A stretch of DNA of 7,043 nucleotides from CAZWSE01 sp964636575 (GTDB taxonomy: Bacteria > Pseudomonadota > Alphaproteobacteria > Rhodobacterales > Rhodobacteraceae): NCBI GenBank assembly GCA_964636575.1, contig CAZWSE010000136.1:1-7043 (forward strand), given 5' to 3'. Made by a program: the position numbers and the translations under genes. The notes beneath the pieces were generated by a model. That model did no database searches, was not told the DNA's origin, and saw only the letters and a program-made list of their open reading frames with translations. Shown here piece after piece: positions 1-5,822 of this stretch; the first letter of the stretch is position 1, and each line of letters opens with the position of its first letter.

Positions 1-762
1 GCTGGGCGCGTGATTGTGCATTGCTTGCAAGGTATCCCCAAGCGACCGCCAATCCCCGTAGTCGATGATCAAGCCCGTGCCGCCATGCTGGGTGATCCGA
101 CGTCCGATGCAGTCGATGATGGGGGCGGCGGCTGCGCAGGTCTCAACCAGATCACCGTCTTTGGTATCGTCTAGCCGATCCGCCAACATGGGCTGCGGCG
201 AAGGGGGCGCCAATCCGAAGATCAGAGCATCGTCTTTCACTCCGATTTGCCGTTCTGCCCAGTGCGCGCCTGTGCGGATAAACTGCCGGATGGGAAGTGC
301 GTCAAAGAATTCGTTCGCAATCAAGAACAGCGGCTGGTCGGGCAGGTCTTCGATGCTGTCTATATAAGTGCAGGGCGTCGGGATGGTCTCTTGTTGCTGT
401 GTGCGCAGCTTGTCCGACGCTTCGAGCAGGACAACCTGTGCCGCGTCGTGAAACCCTTTCACCCCCTTGGTGGCCCGCAGAACATCGGCCATCAGGGTGC
501 CACGTCCGGGTCCAAGCTCTGCCAGTGTGAACGGGGTTGGTGCGCCTTGGTCCAGCCAGCTTTGCGCCAGTGCCAATCCGATCATCTCGCCAAAGGTCTG
601 GCTGATCTCAGGCGCTGTGATGAAATCCCCCGCAGCCCCGAACGGGTCGCGGGTGGTATAGTAGCCAAGGGCGGGGTGCAGAAGGCATGTGGTCATATAG
701 TCCGCCACCGTGATCGGACCCTCTGCCGCGATGCGGGCCTTGATCTGCGCCTCAAGCGTCAT
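1..762 (-). CDS. Class I SAM-dependent methyltransferase, NDUFAF7/MidA (COG1565) family, 3' end cut by window edge
   Basis: The 254 visible residues form an open frame from the ATG at 762 to the left edge, so the C-terminus is missing; family members are about 350 residues, so roughly 100 are off-window. Seen: GYYTTRDPFG followed by GDFITAPEISQ (about residues 33-55), the SAM-binding glycine-rich loop AELGPGRGTL (81-90), and NEFFDALPIRQ (150-160), all hallmarks of this family. The mitochondrial relative NDUFAF7 dimethylates an arginine of a complex I subunit during assembly; the bacterial role is less certain, so a respiratory-complex assembly function is inference. Its ATG overlaps the lgt stop as ATGA (759-762), which implies translational coupling. 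In related genomes a PgeF-type laccase-domain gene often follows, but that would lie outside this window. Family assignment is secure; the substrate is not known. Confidence 0.93.
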   Translation of the reverse strand, partial: MTLEAQIKARIAAEGPITVADYMTTCLLHPALGYYTTRDPFGAAGDFITAPEISQTFGEMIGLALAQSWLDQGAPTPFTLAELGPGRGTLMADVLRATKGVKGFHDAAQVVLLEASDKLRTQQQETIPTPCTYIDSIEDLPDQPLFLIANEFFDALPIRQFIRTGAHWAERQIGVKDDALIFGLAPPSPQPMLADRLDDTKDGDLVETCAAAAPIIDCIGRRITQHGGTGLIIDYGDWRSLGDTLQAMHNHAPS

Positions 763-1643
763 GCGCTGCGCCGTGCCCGCCAGATCAGCCAAAGCCCGAC
801 CGCGATCATGGGCAGTGACAGCGTTTGCCCCATGGTCAGCCCGACGCCGCCAATATGATAGGCTAGCCCCAACGGGTTGCCGTCACTGACAAACTGCGCA
901 TCAGGCTGCCGGAAGAATTCCACAATGAACCGCGACACCCCGTAGCCTGCAAAGAATACGCCCGCGAGCCTACCGCGCCAGTGCAACACGTCTTTGCGCC
1001 AGACCAGATAGATCATCAGCCCGCCCAAGATCAGCCCTTCTAGGGCAGCCTCATAAAGCTGCGACGGATGTCGTGCACAAACGCCGGCCACGGCAGGGCA
1101 GAACTGCGCGGCCTCGGTCGGGAAGGCCACACCCCATGGCAGGTCCGTCGGTCTCCCCCAAAGCTCTGCATTGATGAAGTTGGCCAAGCGCCCCAGCAAT
1201 AGCCCCGGCGGGATGCCCAAGGCGATAATGTCTGCGGCGCTGAGTTTGGGGATTTTGTGTTTGTGCGTATAGAGAAACGCGGCCAGCACCACCCCAAGCA
1301 TACCGCCATGAAAGGCCATGCCGCCTTGCCAGACTTGCAAAATCTCGGACGGGTTTTGCAGGTAGTAGCTGGGTTGATAGAACAGCACATAGCCCAGCCG
1401 ACCGCCAAAGATCACGCCAAGGATCACCCAAGACAACAGGTCTTCGATCTGTTCGGCTGTCATAACCGCATTGCCCTGTGGCCAAAGTCGCGGGGTGCGC
1501 ACAGCGCGCACTACAATCCGCCAGCCGATCACAATGCCCACTATATAGGCCAACGCATACCAGCGCAGCGCGAAGGTCATTCCAAAGGCTGAAATCGAAA
1601 AGATTTCAGGCGCGATATCGGGGAAGGGGAGCATGCCTGTCAT
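759..1643 (-). CDS. lgt: Phosphatidylglycerol--prolipoprotein diacylglyceryl transferase
   Basis: Integral inner-membrane enzyme that moves diacylglycerol from phosphatidylglycerol to the lipobox cysteine of prolipoproteins, the first step of lipoprotein maturation. The 294-residue protein has the expected series of hydrophobic segments. It also carries the Lgt landmarks: GGRLGYVLFY (80-89), FHGGMLG with the conserved His112 (111-117), the signature GRLANFINAELWGRPTD (151-167) with Arg152, RHPSQLYEA (191-199), and YGVSRFIVEFFRQPD (234-248) with Arg238. Length is normal for the family. The ATG at 1643 was chosen because GAGGG lies just upstream on the minus strand; an in-frame ATG at 1634 would cost three residues. 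The frame stays open upstream to 1922, but that extension runs antisense through ubiK and is not Lgt-like. The gene is divergent from ubiK and overlaps the following methyltransferase by 4 nt. Confidence 0.97.
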   Translation of the reverse strand: MTGMLPFPDIAPEIFSISAFGMTFALRWYALAYIVGIVIGWRIVVRAVRTPRLWPQGNAVMTAEQIEDLLSWVILGVIFGGRLGYVLFYQPSYYLQNPSEILQVWQGGMAFHGGMLGVVLAAFLYTHKHKIPKLSAADIIALGIPPGLLLGRLANFINAELWGRPTDLPWGVAFPTEAAQFCPAVAGVCARHPSQLYEAALEGLILGGLMIYLVWRKDVLHWRGRLAGVFFAGYGVSRFIVEFFRQPDAQFVSDGNPLGLAYHIGGVGLTMGQTLSLPMIAVGLWLIWRARRSA

Positions 1644-1684
1644 TGTGCCCTCGTGAATGCCGAGGGGGTGCGACCAAGTCAACC

Positions 1685-1715
1685 TTGCACCTGCGCCTTG
1701 GCGCCCCCATATACA
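1685..1715 (+). promoter_or_regulatory. Candidate sigma-70-type promoter for ubiK
   Basis: TTGCAC at 1685-1690 (four of six matches to the -35 consensus) and TATACA at 1710-1715 (four of six to the -10) are separated by 19 bp, slightly longer than ideal, about 27 bp before the ubiK start. A GC-rich near-palindrome, GCGCC-TT-GGCGC, falls in the spacer. The assignment rests only on visual similarity. On the other strand TTGACT (1677-1682) could serve lgt, but no good -10 follows it. Confidence 0.25.
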
Positions 1716-1742
1716 TAACACGTGAATGAACGGAGAAGACCC

Positions 1743-1991
1743 ATGCAGACCCGCAACAAGATGTTTGATGACCTGTCCCAACTGATGACCAACGCAATGG
1801 GCGTCGCCCAAGGTGCGCGGGATGAGGCGGAGACGGCAATGAAGTCTTTGATGGACCGCTGGCTGTCTGACCGTGATTTTGTGACCCGCGAGGAATTCGA
1901 TGCGGTCCGCGCGATGGCCCAAAAGGCCCGCGAAGAGAACGAAGCGCTCAGCGCCCGTCTTGATGCTTTGGAATCAAAAAAGAAATCCTAA
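1743..1991 (+). CDS. ubiK: UbiK-family accessory factor (BMFP domain, COG2960)
   Basis: An 82-residue protein with the small BMFP/UbiK architecture. The amphipathic N-terminal helix reads MFDDLSQLMTNAMGVAQGAR (residues 7-26), and a charged C-terminal coiled coil, from about residue 47 to 78, contains FVTREEFDAVRAMAQKAREEN and RLDALESKKK. In enterobacteria UbiK binds UbiJ and supports aerobic ubiquinone synthesis; the Brucella relative was described as a membrane fusogenic protein. Which role applies here is inference. The ATG at 1743 has GGAG at 1732-1735 with 7-nt spacing; an earlier in-frame start at 1722 has no such site and would add seven residues. It is transcribed divergently from lgt and followed by a strong hairpin, so it is probably monocistronic. 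Confidence 0.85.
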   Translation: MQTRNKMFDDLSQLMTNAMGVAQGARDEAETAMKSLMDRWLSDRDFVTREEFDAVRAMAQKAREENEALSARLDALESKKKS

Positions 1992-1997
1992 AGCTTG

Positions 1998-2033
1998 GGG
2001 TCATCCATTGCGCTGTAAGCGCAGAAATGACCC
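1998..2033 (+). terminator. Two-part hairpin after ubiK, probable terminator
   Basis: GGGTCAT (1998-2004) pairs with ATGACCC (2027-2033). Inside it TGCGCT (2009-2014) pairs with AGCGCA (2018-2023) around a GTA loop, leaving small internal bulges of four and three bases. It starts 6 nt after the ubiK stop. There is no downstream T-tract, so it may act with Rho, protect the 3' end of the message, or be a protein site. The pairing is certain; the function is inferred from position. Confidence 0.6.
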
Positions 2034-2191
2034 GTTAAAGCCTGCAAATTGATATTGCCTGATGCGGTCGGCCCGATGCTTTGCCGAAGATTAAGGCGAT
2101 TATCCCCATCTAATTGACCAATGTGGATGCCTTTCGCGCCCTTGGCTCTTGTCATGTGCCTGCCATACCGCCACCATATGTTGTGTAGAGA

Positions 2192-2208
2192 CCGAGGATT
2201 AGCCTCGG
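2192..2208 (+). repeat. Hairpin CCGAGG/CCTCGG upstream of the ybjN-domain gene
   Basis: CCGAGG (2192-2197) and CCTCGG (2203-2208) form a perfect 6-bp stem with a 5-nt loop, ATTAG, about 70 bp before the next gene. Whether it belongs to that gene's leader depends on an unknown transcription start. The rest of the gap 2034-2278 holds no convincing gene. Confidence 0.45.
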
Positions 2209-2231
2209 CGATCAGAGCAGCCCGCTAGGGG

Positions 2232-2250
2232 TTGGGGCCAAAGGCTCCAA
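2232..2250 (+). repeat. Hairpin TTGGGGCC/GGCTCCAA in the leader of the ybjN-domain gene
   Basis: TTGGGGCC (2232-2239) pairs with GGCTCCAA (2243-2250) around an AAA loop. It gives an 8-bp stem with one G-U pair, ending 28 nt before the start codon. It is followed by TCTCC rather than a T-run, so it is not a standard terminator. A leader role in stability or attenuation is only possible. Confidence 0.4.
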
Positions 2251-2278
2251 TCTCCATAGCAGAGTATGAGGTGACGAG

Positions 2279-2779
2279 ATGGCCCTTTCAGAAGCATACT
2301 ACGAAGACGAAATTCATCCGATCGACATCGTTGAAAATCTGGCGTGCAGGCACGACTGGGATTTCGACCGCATGGGCGACGATCAGATTGCGATGGTCGT
2401 TGAAGCTCAATGGCGGACCTATTCGGTGACGCTGGCCTGGTCGGGCATGGACGAAACCCTGCGGCTTATCTGTTCGTTCGAAATGGACCCGCCTGCGGAC
2501 AAACTGCCCAATCTTTACGAGGCGTTGAACCTGATCAACGATCAATGCTGGGCGGGGTCGTTCACGTACTGGCCTGAACAAAAGCTGATGCTGTATCGTT
2601 ATGGCTTGGTGTTGGCGGGCGGTCAGATCGCGGGCGCGGAACAGGTCGACACCATGATCGGTGCTGCCGTGATGAGTGCAGAGCGTTATTACCCCGCAAT
2701 CCAGCTGGCCCTTTGGGGCGATCAAACCCCTGCCGAGGCCATGCAGGTCGCCATTGCAGAGGCCTACGGCCGCGCGTAA
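2279..2779 (+). CDS. YbjN-domain protein
   Basis: A 166-residue soluble protein with the YbjN (PF10722) pattern. The N-terminal segment HPIDIVENLACRHDWDFDR (13-31) is followed by alternating strands through EAQWRTYSVTLAW (42-54) and LRLICSFEMD (61-70). LYEALNLINDQCWAGSF (79-95), the most family-like block, comes next, then MLYRYGLVLAGG (104-115) and a C-terminal helix ending in EAMQVAIAEAYGRA. The fold resembles the type III secretion chaperone fold, and no catalytic residues are evident. E. coli YbjN is linked to stress responses and motility, but the biochemical role is unknown here. The ATG at 2279 has GAGG at 2268-2271 with 7-nt spacing. The 36-bp gap to proC suggests a shared transcript. 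The family call is good; the function is open. Confidence 0.85.
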   Translation: MALSEAYYEDEIHPIDIVENLACRHDWDFDRMGDDQIAMVVEAQWRTYSVTLAWSGMDETLRLICSFEMDPPADKLPNLYEALNLINDQCWAGSFTYWPEQKLMLYRYGLVLAGGQIAGAEQVDTMIGAAVMSAERYYPAIQLALWGDQTPAEAMQVAIAEAYGRA

Positions 2780-2785
2780 CACTTG

Positions 2786-2805
2786 CCCCCGAATATCAAC
2801 GGGGG
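2786..2805 (+). promoter_or_regulatory. Stem-loop covering the proC Shine-Dalgarno sequence
   Basis: CCCCCG (2786-2791) pairs perfectly with CGGGGG (2800-2805) across an 8-nt loop, AATATCAA. The 3' arm is the purine-rich GGGGGA that serves as ribosome binding site for the proC start at 2816 (about 9-nt spacing). Folding would hide it. Ribosomes ending YbjN translation at 2779 would sit very close and could open it, so translational coupling is a reasonable inference. The lack of a T-run argues against a terminator. Confidence 0.5.
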
Positions 2806-2815
2806 AACACTTGGA

Positions 2816-3631
2816 ATGACGATGGAGACATTGGCCCTGCGCGGTCTGGTTTTGCTGGGCTGCGGAAAGATGGGATCAGCGATGTTGGCCGGATGGCTCG
2901 ACGCTGGATTGCCTGCCGTTTCGGTCACTGTGATTGATCCAAACCCGTCGGATTGGCTGCGTGAGACTGGCGTGCATCTGAACACCGATTTGCCCGTGTC
3001 CCCCGCCTTGGTGCTTGTCGCCGTAAAGCCGCAGATGATGGGCGATGCCTTGCCGCAGATCCAAGGCTTGGGCGGTGGCGATACGGTCTTTGTCTCTGTC
3101 GCTGCTGGAACCGCGATTTCCACGTTTGAAGAGGTGCTGGGGGCTGCTACCCCGATCATCCGCGCGATGCCCAATACCCCTGCCGCCATCGGGCGCGGCA
3201 TCACGGCCTTGATCGGCAACGCGCAGGCGACTGCGGATCATATGGCGATGGCCGATGATCTGTTGAAAGCCGTCGGGCAGACTGTTCGATTGGACAGTGA
3301 AGCGCAGATGGATGCCGTTACGGGCGTTTCGGGGTCGGGGCCGGCCTATGTGTTCCACCTGATTGAAACGCTTGCCGCTGCGGGCGAGGCGCAAGGGCTG
3401 TCCGCCGAACTTGCCATGCAACTGGCCAAGGCAACCGTCGCGGGGGCAGGGGCTTTGGCCGAAGACGCCGATGAAACACCCGCCCAATTGCGCGTTAATG
3501 TCACAAGCCCCAATGGCACCACGCAAGCCGCATTAGAGGTTCTGATGGACCCTGACGCGGGCTTTCCCAACCTGTTGCCCCGCGCGGTGTCGGCTGCAAC
3601 CACCCGTTCAAAGGAGCTTTCCGGTGGCTGA
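2816..3631 (+). CDS. proC: Pyrroline-5-carboxylate reductase
   Basis: Cytoplasmic enzyme that reduces 1-pyrroline-5-carboxylate to L-proline with NAD(P)H, the last step of proline synthesis. The 271 residues match the usual length. Visible landmarks are the Rossmann loop GCGKMG (15-20), VAVKPQ (68-73), IIRAMPNTPAAIGRG (114-128), the C-terminal dimer-domain motif GVSGSGPAYVF (170-180), and the ProC signature running from LAKATVAGAG (203-212) to VTSPNGTTQAALEVL (229-243). The ATG at 2816 suits the GGGGGA at 2801-2806. A TTG at 2783 would add 11 residues that do not look like ProC, and an ATG at 2822 is spaced too far from the site. The 3' end overlaps csaA by 8 nt, and the start sits behind a hairpin that could make translation depend on the upstream gene. 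Confidence 0.97.
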   Translation: MTMETLALRGLVLLGCGKMGSAMLAGWLDAGLPAVSVTVIDPNPSDWLRETGVHLNTDLPVSPALVLVAVKPQMMGDALPQIQGLGGGDTVFVSVAAGTAISTFEEVLGAATPIIRAMPNTPAAIGRGITALIGNAQATADHMAMADDLLKAVGQTVRLDSEAQMDAVTGVSGSGPAYVFHLIETLAAAGEAQGLSAELAMQLAKATVAGAGALAEDADETPAQLRVNVTSPNGTTQAALEVLMDPDAGFPNLLPRAVSAATTRSKELSGG

Positions 3632-3962
3632 AATTACATTTGATGACTTTATGGCCGTGGACATTCGGGTGGGCGTGATCACCCGCGCCGAGCCGTTCCC
3701 CGAAGCCCGAAAACCCGCGATCAAGCTTTGGGTCGATTTTGGTGGCGATCTTGGGGAAAAGAAAAGCAGCGCGCAGATCACGGCACATTACACGCCTGAG
3801 GGGTTGATCGGCAAACAAGTTATGGCGGTTGTCAATTTCCCGCCGCGTCAGATCGGGCCTGTGAGGTCCGAAGTTTTGGTGTTGGGGTTGCCGGATGAAA
3901 ACGGTGAGGTCGTGTTGATCGGGCCGGATCAGCCCGTTCCAACGGGCGGGCGGATGCACTGA
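3624..3962 (+). CDS. csaA: CsaA-type tRNA-binding / chaperone-like protein
   Basis: A 112-residue single-domain protein of the OB-fold tRNA-binding family (PF01588). Seen: DFMAVDIRVGVI (8-19), EARKPAIKLWVDFG (27-40), the S-S-A-Q-I-T segment (48-53) that lines the nucleic-acid pocket, and the family core VVNFPPRQIGPVRSEVLVLG (69-88). Bacillus CsaA binds tRNA and was proposed to act as an export chaperone, but its job in proteobacteria is not settled. The GTG start at 3624 is backed by AAGGAG at 3611-3616 with 7-nt spacing, one of the clearest ribosome binding sites in the window, lying inside the proC coding sequence. The GTGGCTGA overlap with proC and the TGATG overlap with the following dehydrogenase place it in the middle of a tightly coupled three-gene unit. 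Confidence 0.93.
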   Translation: MAEITFDDFMAVDIRVGVITRAEPFPEARKPAIKLWVDFGGDLGEKKSSAQITAHYTPEGLIGKQVMAVVNFPPRQIGPVRSEVLVLGLPDENGEVVLIGPDQPVPTGGRMH

Positions 3963-4912
3963 TGGACATTCTGCTGTCCCGTCCTTTGCCGGACGCCGTT
4001 GTCAAAGCGGCTGAGGCCCTTGGCACCGTGACCCTGCGCCCTGAAACCGGTGTTTTGTCTGCGGAAGAAATGCGCGCGGCCTTGGAAGGGTATGACGTGG
4101 TCATGCCCACCTTGGGTGATCTGTTTCAGGCGGATGTTTTTGCGGATGTGCCCACGCCGCGCTGCAAGCTGCTGGCCAACTTCGGGGTAGGGTTCAACCA
4201 TATTGACGTCGCAGCGGCGCAAGCCGCAGGCATTTCGGTCAGCAACACCCCCGGTGCGGTCACGGATGCGACGGCGGATATTGCGATGACGCTGATGCTG
4301 ATGTCGGCGCGCCGTGCGGCTGAGGGCGAGCGGCTGGTGCGGGCTGGCGCTTGGGAAGGCTGGCACCCGACGCAGATGCTTGGGATGCACCTGACCGGCA
4401 AAAAGGTCGGCATTGTCGGGATGGGCCGGATCGGGCAAGCCATTGCGCGGCGCTGTCACTTTGGGTTCGGGATGCAGGTCAGCTATTTCAGCCGGTCTGA
4501 CAAGGCGTTGGACTATCCAGCCACGCGGTTTGACACCTTGGGTGATATGGCGGCTGAGGTCGATGTTCTTGTCGCGGCAGTCCCCGCTGGGCCTGCCACC
4601 CACCACATCATTAGCAAAGACGTGATCGCGGCCATGCAGTCCCACGCGCATCTGGTCAATATTGCGCGGGGCGATGTGGTGGATGAAAGCGCCTTGATCG
4701 CGGCACTGCAAGACCGCCGGATCGGCGGGGCAGGGCTTGATGTCTATGAATTTGAACCACTTGTGCCAGAGGCGTTGCGGGCCTTGGACAATGTGACCCT
4801 GTTTCCGCATTTGGGCACATCAGCGGAGGAAGTCCGCATTGAGATGGGGGTGATGGTCGTGGACAACATCAAAGCCTTCGCCCAAGGAAAGCCGCTGCCA
4901 AATGCGGTCTAG
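3962..4912 (+). CDS. D-isomer-specific 2-hydroxyacid dehydrogenase (glyoxylate/hydroxypyruvate reductase-like)
   Basis: A 316-residue NAD(P)-dependent reductase of the D-2-hydroxyacid dehydrogenase family. The substrate domain carries NFGVGFNHIDV (73-83). The cofactor domain begins near GKKVGIVGMGRIGQA (146-160), with the GxGxxG loop at 153-158. The catalytic trio is Arg236 in VNIARGDVVDE (232-242), Glu265 in LDVYEFEP (259-266) and His283 in FPHLGTS (281-287). The spacing matches GyaR/GhrB-like enzymes that reduce glyoxylate or hydroxypyruvate, but the exact substrate cannot be read from sequence. The residues after the second beta-strand of the Rossmann fold read YFSRSDK (175-181); Arg and Ser there favour NADPH, by analogy with relatives. 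The start overlaps the csaA stop by one base (TGATG) and has only weak purine-rich sequence before it, so it probably relies on re-initiation. It ends convergently on tdk. Confidence 0.92.
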   Translation: MDILLSRPLPDAVVKAAEALGTVTLRPETGVLSAEEMRAALEGYDVVMPTLGDLFQADVFADVPTPRCKLLANFGVGFNHIDVAAAQAAGISVSNTPGAVTDATADIAMTLMLMSARRAAEGERLVRAGAWEGWHPTQMLGMHLTGKKVGIVGMGRIGQAIARRCHFGFGMQVSYFSRSDKALDYPATRFDTLGDMAAEVDVLVAAVPAGPATHHIISKDVIAAMQSHAHLVNIARGDVVDESALIAALQDRRIGGAGLDVYEFEPLVPEALRALDNVTLFPHLGTSAEEVRIEMGVMVVDNIKAFAQGKPLPNAV

Positions 4913-5487
4913 TCGCCCACGGCTTCGCGCCAGTGACGGCGGCAGAGCGAGACATAGGTTTCATTGCCGCCGATCTGCACCTGATCCCCGTCCTTGATAA
5001 CCCTGCCGTCTGGTCCGTTGCGGGTGACCATGGTGGCCTTTTTCCCGCAATGACAGATCGTGCGGACTTCGCGCATTTCGTCTGCCAAAGCCAGCAACGT
5101 CGCGGACCCGGGGAAAAGCTGGCCGCGAAAATCGACGCGCAGGCCGTAGCACATGATCGGCACGCCAAGGTCATCTACGGCGCGGGCCAACTGCCAAACC
5201 TGTTCTGTTTCCAGAAACTGGGCCTCATCGATGAAAATACAGGCGATTTTTTGGGCGGACAGCTGGGCTTTGATTTTGGCAAAGAGATCTTCGCCCGCAG
5301 TAAAGGTATCTGCGTCTGATCCGATCCCGATCCGCGACGCGATGCGGCCATCGCCGGCGCGTTTGTCGAATTGAGCGGTCAAAAGATAAGGGATCATCCC
5401 GCGTTCGCGGTAGTTGTGGGCCGCTTGTAGCAGAACAGTCGATTTGCCCGCGTTCATTGTGGAATAGTTGAAATACAGCTTGGCCAT
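4909..5487 (-). CDS. tdk: Thymidine kinase (type II, TK1-like)
   Basis: Cytosolic salvage enzyme that phosphorylates thymidine with ATP. The 192-residue protein is of normal length. Seen: the P-loop region YFNYSTMNAGKST (5-17), the Walker B stretch IFIDEAQFL (84-92) with probable catalytic base Glu88, the lasso-domain segment YGLRVDFRGQLFPGS (114-128), and four putative zinc ligands, Cys145 and Cys147 in ICHCGKK and Cys182 and His185 in LCRRHW. The GGNETYVSLC segment (173-182) binds the nucleoside by analogy with relatives. The ATG at 5487 gives the canonical N-terminus. An in-frame start at 5523 would add 12 residues of no family resemblance. The stop codon shares CTAG with the convergent dehydrogenase. 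It stands alone on its strand within the window. Confidence 0.97.
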   Translation of the reverse strand: MAKLYFNYSTMNAGKSTVLLQAAHNYRERGMIPYLLTAQFDKRAGDGRIASRIGIGSDADTFTAGEDLFAKIKAQLSAQKIACIFIDEAQFLETEQVWQLARAVDDLGVPIMCYGLRVDFRGQLFPGSATLLALADEMREVRTICHCGKKATMVTRNGPDGRVIKDGDQVQIGGNETYVSLCRRHWREAVGD

Positions 5488-5490
5488 GAC

Positions 5491-5510
5491 CTGCCTGTTA
5501 AATCGGGCAG
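5491..5510 (-). promoter_or_regulatory. Inverted repeat overlapping the tdk ribosome binding region
   Basis: Read on the minus strand, CTGCC (5510-5506) can pair with GGCAG (5495-5491) across a 10-nt AT-rich loop, ending 3 nt before the ATG. The 3' arm overlaps the only purine-rich stretch available as Shine-Dalgarno (AGGCAGG). Hiding of the site is plausible, but a 5-bp stem is weak. Confidence 0.35.
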
Positions 5511-5562
5511 TGCCATGGTTCAAGCGTTTGGTTGGTCAGGTGGGCCCTGAAAGTGGTGGCTT

Positions 5563-5583
5563 TGACCGAATTCTTTACGGTCA
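5563..5583. promoter_or_regulatory. Inverted repeat TGACCG-N9-CGGTCA, possible operator
   Basis: Perfect 6-bp half-sites at 5563-5568 and 5578-5583 lie 21 bp apart centre to outer edge, about two helical turns in total. Partial outer symmetry comes from GTGG (5553-5556) and CCAC (5584-5587). It sits about 76 bp upstream of tdk on that strand. The size suits a dimeric regulator, but no regulator is identified. Confidence 0.35.
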
Positions 5584-5716
5584 CCACAACAGATACGTCA
5601 CTTTTTAACATCGTTCGCCCGACGAGCACACGTCAAAGCAGAACATCACACACACTACGCCCTGTATAGTTGACCAAAACACGGCCGCTACGACAGAGCC
5701 CACCTTAACCATTCAG

Positions 5717-5761
5717 CGCTGGGGAACGCCGAAAACCATTTAATTCCCGAAAACCGCTGGG
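5717..5761. repeat. Nested direct repeats CGCTGGG and CCGAAAACC
   Basis: CGCTGGG occurs at 5717-5723 and 5755-5761, and between them CCGAAAACC occurs at 5729-5737 and 5747-5755 (18-bp period). The cluster lies 64-108 bp before the start of the putative regulator gene, where operator or activator sites would be expected. The copies are exact; their function is inferred from position. Confidence 0.4.
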
Positions 5762-5799
5762 ATATGACACTTATGCCATTCCCTTTGAGCGCAAATAAT

Positions 5800-5822
5800 G
5801 GGAAAACACTGCGGAGTTTCCC
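5800..5822 (+). promoter_or_regulatory. Hairpin with the Shine-Dalgarno sequence of the putative regulator gene in its loop
   Basis: GGGAAA (5800-5805) pairs with TTTCCC (5817-5822), leaving GGAG (5813-5816) in the loop next to the stem and 8 nt before the ATG at 5825. An upstream ATTCCC (5778-5783) can pair with GGGAA (5800-5804) instead, giving two mutually exclusive folds. Whether either forms in the message is unknown. Confidence 0.35.

Noticed and set aside
247..858. Plus-strand open frame of 203 codons at the left end
   Set aside because: It is antisense and codon-aligned to the methyltransferase and lgt end; the minus-strand proteins carry strong family motifs.
1644..1922. N-terminal extension of Lgt by 93 residues
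   Set aside because: The extension runs antisense through ubiK and its promoter region, lacks Lgt similarity, and a good ribosome binding site supports the ATG at 1643.
2786..2805. Intrinsic terminator between the YbjN-domain gene and proC
   Set aside because: The stem is GC-rich but followed by AACACTTGG rather than a T-run, and its 3' arm is the proC ribosome binding site.
2288..3526. Minus-strand open frames opposite the YbjN-domain gene and proC
   Set aside because: Shadows of well-supported plus-strand genes, with no motifs and no convincing ribosome binding sites.
3929..4810. Long minus-strand open frame of 293 codons opposite the dehydrogenase
   Set aside because: Its codons are in register with those of the sense gene, the usual shadow produced by GC-rich codon bias. 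The product has no recognisable motif and the sense strand is a clear enzyme.
5024..5059. Thymidine kinase zinc site looks altered because the first cysteine pair is C-x-C, not C-x-x-C
   Set aside because: From memory the E. coli-type enzymes have the same short ICxCG arrangement followed by CR-x-H, so this is probably a normal subtype rather than a lost ligand.
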